A stretch of DNA of 9,406 nucleotides, taken from positions 1-9,406 of the forward strand of contig JAUVON010000088.1 of assembly GCA_030599175.1 (NCBI GenBank). Reading direction: 5' to 3'. Positions within the stretch are counted from its first letter, which is position 1. The number at the start of each line of letters is the position of its first letter. Below, piece by piece: positions 5,412-9,406 of the stretch. Position numbers and translations under genes: made by a program. This stretch comes from Desulfobulbaceae bacterium. Lineage in GTDB: Bacteria > Desulfobacterota > Desulfobulbia > Desulfobulbales > Desulfocapsaceae. The notes below the pieces were generated by a model. That model did no database searches, was not told the DNA's origin, and saw nothing but the letters and a program-made list of their open reading frames with translations.

Positions 5412-6770
5412 TTACTGCTTCTTCAACTTCTGCAGTGCCTGTTCCGCAGCAATGGTGATAGGCTCCATGCTCGGTTCGGCAGAAATATCCGGATTACAGG
5501 CAGAGGTAAACGTTGTCAGTTCAGGAATCGTCTTGCCGCCAAGAATAAATGCGGTGACGGCATCGATTTCCCTGGCCGGTGCGATGGCATGACTGACAAT
5601 CTGACCTCCAATCAATTTCTCGGTTTTCCTGTCAAACACCAGTTTAATCTTCCACGGCTTCATGCCGGGGATCATTCCATGCTTACTCCTGGAGTCAACC
5701 ACAGCACTGACCGTTTCAAAACCTTCTTTGGCTGCGTTTTCTTCTGTGAACCCGGTGGCGGTAATTGTCATATCAAACATTTTACAACCGCCTGCATCCA
5801 GTACACCAGGAAACTCAATATCAAAACCGGCAAGCCGTTTAGCTGCCAGCCGTCCCTGAACGACTGCTGGTCCCCGAAGCTGTCCTGGAGTTGGTTTTTT
5901 GGTGATGAAATTAAATTTTTCAACACAGTCTCCACCCGCCAGGATATCCGGATCAGATGTCTCCTGGAATGTGTTCACTTTGATGCCGAACTGCCCCATC
6001 TCCAGGCCGATATCCTTGGCAAGCCCAATATTAGGCCGAACACCGACATTCATAAAAACCATATCCGTGTCAAGGGTTTCCCCGGATGACAAAACAACGC
6101 CGGTGACCTTCCCAGCCTCACCAGTCAGCCTTTCTACTTTTACTCCGGTTCGAATGTTCAGCCCCTTTTCCTCAAGATATTCCCTGACAAAACCCGACAT
6201 GTCTTTGTCCAGCATGAGAGGAAGCGGACGATCCATCAGTTCAATTACCGTAATATTAAATGAACCTGGACTAGTCTCCGCCAGAAGCGAAGCGATTTCC
6301 ATGCTGATAAATCCGGCCCCGATAAAAGCGATATTTTTGGCATTTTCACCGGTAATATACGATTTGATTTTTTCAGCATCAGGAAGTCCGCGTAGTGTCA
6401 TCACTCCTTCGAGGTCATTTCCTTCGATTGGCGGAACAAACGAACTGGATCCTGTGGCCAGGTACAGTTTGTCATATTTAAATTCCTCACCGCCGGAGAC
6501 AAAAACACTTTTATTTGCACTATCCACCCTGGTAACTTCCTCCCGAACAACATTAATGCCGGCACCTTCAAGCATTTTATCGGGAACAACAATTGATTCA
6601 CTGGCAGCCAGACCGGCTACTACGTGGGGAAGTGCTCACCTGACAATAAAAAATTCTTCCTTTCGAATAACGGTGACATCCACCTCCGGCATTAATTTCT
6701 TTGACATCATGGCTGCCGGTCCTCCGGAGCCACTACATCCGACAATTACAAGTTTTTCACCTTTTTTCAT
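5412..6770 (-). CDS. Selenocysteine-containing FAD/NAD(P) disulfide-reductase family enzyme (CoA-disulfide reductase/NADH oxidase-like), 452 aa
   Basis: Start at ATG 6770-6768 with a strong ribosome site (AAGGAG, 6 nt away). The frame runs to TAA at 5414-5412 with one in-frame TGA at 6638-6636, read as Sec45. Seen: FAD-binding beta-alpha-beta KLVIVGCSGSGGPAA (6-20); strand VTVIRKEEFFIVR then U45 then ALPHVVAG; ATGSSSFVPP (105-113); NAD(P)-binding IGAGFISMEIASLL (150-163); second FAD motif ILAGGDCVE (276-284); dimerisation domain from about residue 327 to the end. Length fits the roughly 440-450-residue family. Known: CoA-disulfide reductase, persulfide reductase and NADH oxidase carry a single redox cysteine near residue 43 in an SFANCGLPYY-like segment. 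U45 in F-I-V-R-U-A-L-P-H aligns with it. A SECIS-like hairpin follows. Likely reaction: NAD(P)H-driven reduction of a disulfide, persulfide or polysulfide; substrate unknown. An ORF caller would wrongly start at 6575 and lose the FAD motif and active site. The alternative is a nonsense-mutated pseudogene, which I think much less likely because the rest of the frame is intact. Confidence 0.88.
6599..6638 (-). promoter_or_regulatory. Bacterial SECIS-like element with UGA(Sec) codon
   Basis: The UGA occupies 6638-6636. After 21 nt, GUAGCC (6620-6615) pairs with GGCUGC (6609-6604), six pairs including one U-G wobble, around the 5-nt loop GGUCU (6614-6610). A small internal loop and a further CAC/GUG helix (6626-6624 / 6601-6599) lie below. 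Known: bacterial SECIS elements sit directly 3' of the UGA with the apical loop roughly 16-37 nt away and a G (often GU) at the start of the loop. E. coli fdhF has GGUCU in its apical loop. Spacing, loop sequence and position all fit; SelB binding itself is inferred. Confidence 0.72.
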
Positions 6771-6879
6771 GTCATCTCCTTTGATTTGTCAGGTGTTAAC
6801 CAGCTATTATTTCACAAACACTGCTAATTTCATCGGCTTAAAAATTTTGACACATCCAATATTTAAGAATCTGCTTTAG

Positions 6880-6908
6880 AACATATACCCAAAAACACCA
6901 TATGTCAA
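6880..6908 (-). promoter_or_regulatory. Candidate sigma-70 promoter of the selenoprotein gene
   Basis: Minus strand: TTGACA (6908-6903, consensus), 17-nt spacer, TATGTT (6885-6880, four of six). This gives a leader of about 100 nt before ATG 6770. Confidence 0.5.
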
Positions 6909-6929
6909 AATAATTAAAAAAAGTTTAGA

Positions 6930-6952
6930 GGGGGCTCACTCTGTGATACCCC
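6930..6952. repeat. Interrupted palindrome in the divergent control region
   Basis: GGGG (6930-6933), 2 nt, TCAC (6936-6939), TCT, GTGA (6943-6946), 2 nt, CCCC (6949-6952). It lies just upstream of the selenoprotein promoter and about 90 bp before the small membrane-protein gene. An A/T-rich TATAAATATAAC (6971-6982) follows on the plus strand and may include a -10, but no good -35 accompanies it. It could be an operator shared by the two divergent genes. Confidence 0.35.
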
Positions 6953-7038
6953 GGTCCTGTTATAGTCCTTTATAAATATAACTTTTACTCGTCTCCAAAT
7001 CCGATAAACGGGAAAACATGTATTGTGGAGGAACGACA

Positions 7039-7257
7039 ATGAAAAATAACTCAGCAACAATAGAGACCATCTCTTTAAACTCCTTGGTTCAACACTCCAG
7101 GCAGAAAATTTTAAAACAAATTTTATCTGTCTTCCAAGAGTTCTTCTCCTCTCGCAAAGAGCAAGTTGAATTATGCGTGGCCACTGTAGCTGTTGGAGCC
7201 ATCTTTTTAGGATCGATCTTAATCTTTTTTATTCAGTTGGCGGAGTACGGCTGGTAA
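7039..7257 (+). CDS. Small single-pass membrane protein of unknown function (72 aa)
   Basis: I do not recognise it. Start ATG 7039 is chosen because GGAGG lies 8 nt upstream; the ATG at 7018 would place that ribosome site inside the gene. Seen: a polar N-terminal half with SLVQHSRQKILKQILSVFQEFFSSRK (residues 15-40), an amphipathic basic helix, then one strongly hydrophobic segment CVATVAVGAIFLGSILIFFI (46-65) and a short tail QLAEYGW. Positive residues precede the membrane helix, which suggests an N-in orientation. It is divergent from the selenoprotein gene and 131 bp upstream of the FMN dehydrogenase gene in the same direction. Clean ribosome site and membrane segment make translation likely; function is open. 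Confidence 0.65.
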   Translation: MKNNSATIETISLNSLVQHSRQKILKQILSVFQEFFSSRKEQVELCVATVAVGAIFLGSILIFFIQLAEYGW

Positions 7258-7388
7258 GAGCATCATTTTTTACTCCACAGCCATCAGAACTGGTTGTTGG
7301 CAATGGACTTTCAGGGAAAAGACAACTATTGTTGAAAACTTAGCCGATAACTTATTCAACTCTCATCCTTTATCTATGGAGTAATACA

Positions 7389-8405
7389 ATGAAAGAAGTT
7401 CAAAACAATGCAAGAAACCTGATGAAAAATTTCTGCCGGGTATGCCCTGTATGCAACGGTATTGCATGTGCAGGAGAGGTGCCCGGAATGGGAGGGTTGG
7501 GAACCGGATCGTCCTTTATCGACAATGTGAAAGGTCTTGCCGCCAACAAGTTCAACATGCGTCTCATCCATGATGTCATAAATCCCGACACCGGAATGAC
7601 CCTGCTCGGCAAACAGCTATCCCTCCCCCTGCTTGCGGCACCAATAGGCGGCGTATCCTTTAATATGGGCGGTGGCATAACTGAGAACGAATATATTGAG
7701 GCCATAGTCAATGGTTGCAAGGCCAAGGGGATTATCGGCTGCACAGGTGATGGAGTTCCGGAATTTATTCATCAATCAGGATTTGAGGCTATTAAAAAAT
7801 GCGGTGGCCATGGCATCCCTTTTATAAAGCCATGGGAAGAAAAAGAACTCTATGGAAAGATGACCGCAGCAAAAGAAACAGGGACTGATATTGTGGGGAT
7901 GGATATAGACGCTGCGGGATTGATTACTCTTCGTAAAATGGGCAGGCCTGTATCTCCTAAATCGCTTGATAATCTTGTTGAAATCATAAAAAAGAGTGAA
8001 ATGAAATTTATTCTGAAAGGTGTCATGACTCCAGATGAGGCTCAGCTGGCAGTCGAGGCAGGAGCGGATGCAATCGTCGTCTCCAATCATGGTGGCAGAG
8101 TCCTGGATTCTGCTCCGGCCACCTCTGAAGTACTTGCTGATATCGCTGCTGCAGTGAAGGGTAAGATAACTATCCTTGCGGATGGGGGCGTGCGCAGTGG
8201 AGGTGATGTCCTGAAACTTCTCGCTCTCGGAGCGGATGCGGTAATGATTGGCAGACCATTCTCTATTGCCGCAGTCGGTGGTCTCCAGGGTGGTGTGGAA
8301 ATGTATATTGATACTATTGGGGAAGAACTGAAGCAGGCAATGGTATTGACAGGAACCAGATCAGTGACGGACGTTGATCGTAACATTCTGTTTACCTCTT
8401 CCTGA
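7389..8405 (+). CDS. FMN-dependent alpha-hydroxy-acid dehydrogenase family protein with N-terminal four-cysteine motif
   Basis: TIM-barrel FMN enzyme of the lactate/glycolate oxidase family (338 aa), expected to oxidise a 2-hydroxy acid to a 2-keto acid; in an anaerobe the electrons would go to a carrier rather than oxygen. Seen: LSLPLLAAPIGGVSFN (78-92), LKG (209-211, with the conserved Lys210), SNHGGRVLDSAPAT (232-245) with catalytic-type H234 and the arginine R237, ILADGGVRSGGDVLKLLALGADAVMIGRPF (phosphate-binding region, 262-291). The N-terminus is C16-x2-C19-x2-C22-x4-C27, followed by AGEVPGMGG, a pattern I recall from short members of clostridia and other anaerobes. It could bind an iron-sulfur cluster or zinc. 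The protein is shorter than eukaryotic members and lacks a cytochrome or membrane domain. Ribosome site GGAG is 8 nt before the ATG. Substrate specificity is unknown. The Gly-rich N-terminus also resembles type II isopentenyl isomerase, but the SNHGGR motif favours hydroxy-acid oxidation. Confidence 0.9.
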   Translation: MKEVQNNARNLMKNFCRVCPVCNGIACAGEVPGMGGLGTGSSFIDNVKGLAANKFNMRLIHDVINPDTGMTLLGKQLSLPLLAAPIGGVSFNMGGGITENEYIEAIVNGCKAKGIIGCTGDGVPEFIHQSGFEAIKKCGGHGIPFIKPWEEKELYGKMTAAKETGTDIVGMDIDAAGLITLRKMGRPVSPKSLDNLVEIIKKSEMKFILKGVMTPDEAQLAVEAGADAIVVSNHGGRVLDSAPATSEVLADIAAAVKGKITILADGGVRSGGDVLKLLALGADAVMIGRPFSIAAVGGLQGGVEMYIDTIGEELKQAMVLTGTRSVTDVDRNILFTSS

Positions 8406-8529
8406 AGCTGCCTTGACCGGATAGCTGGATAGACATTGCGTTATTTTGATTAATTACTATTATTACAGAATACTCACCTGAACAGATCGGAACTTTTAAA
8501 ATACCTGGAGAAGTACCTTCACGAAATCA

Positions 8530-8599
8530 TTTTTATACTATAAAAACATTATATAACCGTATACTTCGAAGTGACTTCCAAGGTATTACAAGAAATACC
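8530..8599. repeat. Cluster of small palindromes upstream of gltA
   Basis: Within the gene-free stretch 8406-8666 lie a 17-bp palindrome (TTTTTATA-C-TATAAAAA, 8530-8546), a 10-bp palindrome ACTTCGAAGT (8563-8572), and GGTATT-6 nt-AATACC (8582-8599). The first contains TATACT (8534-8539), a -10-like box without a matching -35. Candidates for operator sites or a leader hairpin of gltA; no terminator with a T-run is evident after the FMN gene. Confidence 0.4.
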
Positions 8600-8666
8600 A
8601 ATACAGTCTGCAATGGCTGGACTTAGTGTTCTGTCTCTGACAAACTACCATCTCATGGAGCAAATT

Positions 8667-9406
8667 ATGAGTGATAAGGCAATATTGAATCTTGACGGTA
8701 AAAATTACGAATTTGAGATATCTATCGGTTCGGAAAACGAAAAGTGTTTTGACATATCCTCCCTGCGTTCAGAAACGGGATACATTACTATGGATCCCGG
8801 CTTTGGAAATACCGGCTCCTGCTTTTCCTCAATCACATATGTAGACGGGACAAACGGTATACTTCAGTATCGGGGTTATCCTATTGAGGAGGTTGCAGAA
8901 AAGGCCTCCTTTGTAGAAATTGCTTATCTTGTTCTCTACGGTGAACTGCCAAACGAAGTGGAATTACGGGAATTTTCCGCTGGCCTGAAAGAGCATGCCC
9001 CCCTTCATACCAATCTCGAGCACCACTTTTCCGGTTTTCCCAAGTCAGCACCACCCATGGCAATCCTCTCGGCTATGCTTAATCTGGTATCCTGTTTCCA
9101 TCCACAGGTTCTTGAAGTTACTTCAGCGGGAGAAGAATTTGACAAAACAGCAACTTTGCTTCTGTCAAAAGTCAGGACCATAGCTGCATTTGCCTACCGA
9201 ATGGCAGCCGGAAAACCGATAAATCATCCAAATCCTCACCTGGGATATTGCGGCAATTTTCTCCATATGATGTTCTCTGACCCTTACCAGGAGTACCAGG
9301 TCTCCCCGGTAGTAGAGAAGGCACTCAATTTATTTCTCATCCTCCACGCCGACCACGAACAGAACTGCTCTACTTCAACTGTCCGTGTTGTGGGCAGTTC
9401 CCGTGC
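8667..9406 (+). CDS. gltA: Type II citrate synthase, N-terminal 246 residues, cut by window edge
   Basis: Condenses acetyl-CoA and oxaloacetate to citrate, entry step of the TCA cycle, cytoplasm. Seen: the N-terminal domain of hexameric, NADH-sensitive type II enzymes (LRSETGYITMDPGFGNTGSC, about 33-52), ITYVDGTNGILQYRGYPIEE (56-75), a helical middle with AAFAYRMAAGKP (173-184) and the hallmark LILHADHEQNCSTSTVRVVGSS (224-245) carrying the active-site histidine region (H227, H230). Start at ATG 8667 has GGAG 7 nt upstream; in-frame ATGs at 8655 and 8613 are possible but lack better ribosome sites. The remaining catalytic His and Asp lie beyond the window. It probably has its own promoter, being 260 bp from the FMN gene. 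Confidence 0.96.
   Translation, partial: MSDKAILNLDGKNYEFEISIGSENEKCFDISSLRSETGYITMDPGFGNTGSCFSSITYVDGTNGILQYRGYPIEEVAEKASFVEIAYLVLYGELPNEVELREFSAGLKEHAPLHTNLEHHFSGFPKSAPPMAILSAMLNLVSCFHPQVLEVTSAGEEFDKTATLLLSKVRTIAAFAYRMAAGKPINHPNPHLGYCGNFLHMMFSDPYQEYQVSPVVEKALNLFLILHADHEQNCSTSTVRVVGSSR

Noticed and set aside
5412..6575. Oxidoreductase starting at ATG 6575 (387 aa)
   Set aside because: It would lack the N-terminal FAD-binding motif and active site, which are encoded in the same frame upstream through the TGA, with a strong ribosome site at 6770.
6636..6638. Nonsense mutation making a pseudogene
   Set aside because: The TGA replaces exactly the catalytic cysteine position, the rest of the frame is intact, and a SECIS-like hairpin follows; decay would not favour this position.
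5899..6879. Long plus-strand open frame of 326 codons opposite the selenoprotein gene
   Set aside because: Serine/proline-rich translation with no family resemblance, lying antisense to a gene with clear FAD and NAD motifs; it is a shadow frame.

Overview
The window looks like a chromosomal segment of a moderate-GC, Gram-negative, Sec- and Tat-exporting anaerobe or facultative anaerobe. A Desulfobacterota-type bacterium (Desulfobulbales-like) is my best guess. The grounds are an outer-membrane beta-barrel gene, a probable selenocysteine-containing FAD/NAD oxidoreductase, a short anaerobe-type FMN alpha-hydroxy-acid dehydrogenase, a type II citrate synthase, and a CACAGAG-type 9-bp intergenic repeat that I associate with this group. 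The taxonomic assignment is inference.

Left part (1-4036): four minus-strand genes face away from a plus-strand AraC-type regulator. In transcription order they are an outer-membrane beta-barrel protein (2848-2066), a Tat-exported protein of the 4,5-dihydroxyphthalate decarboxylase/NMT1-like periplasmic-binding fold (1936-815), a 67-residue protein of unknown function (779-576), a Rho-independent terminator, and a periplasmic sulfatase with a CTPTR formylglycine site that runs off the left edge (470-<1). The interval between the barrel gene and the regulator carries a perfect 9-6-9 palindrome overlapping a good promoter for the regulator. The set reads as a regulated envelope system for capturing and desulfating some sulfated or aromatic organic compound; the substrate is not visible.

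Middle (4037-6770): an intergenic region of about 300 bp with nested inverted repeats is followed by hslO (Hsp33, plus strand). A CACAGAG-type repeat hairpin separates it from a convergent minus-strand FAD/NAD(P) disulfide-reductase-family gene. In that gene an in-frame TGA at 6638-6636 falls exactly where CoA-disulfide reductase/NADH oxidase enzymes carry their redox-active cysteine. A hairpin with a GGUCU apical loop follows the TGA by 21 nt, like the bacterial SECIS of E. coli fdhF. I therefore read the gene as a full-length 452-residue selenoprotein (5412-6770), not as a shortened ORF starting at 6575. This is the most notable feature of the window.

Right part (6771-9406): divergent from the selenoprotein gene are a 72-residue single-pass membrane protein (7039-7257) and an FMN-dependent alpha-hydroxy-acid dehydrogenase with an N-terminal four-cysteine motif (7389-8405). 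After a spacer of about 260 bp with several small palindromes comes the 5' part of gltA (type II citrate synthase), cut by the right edge.
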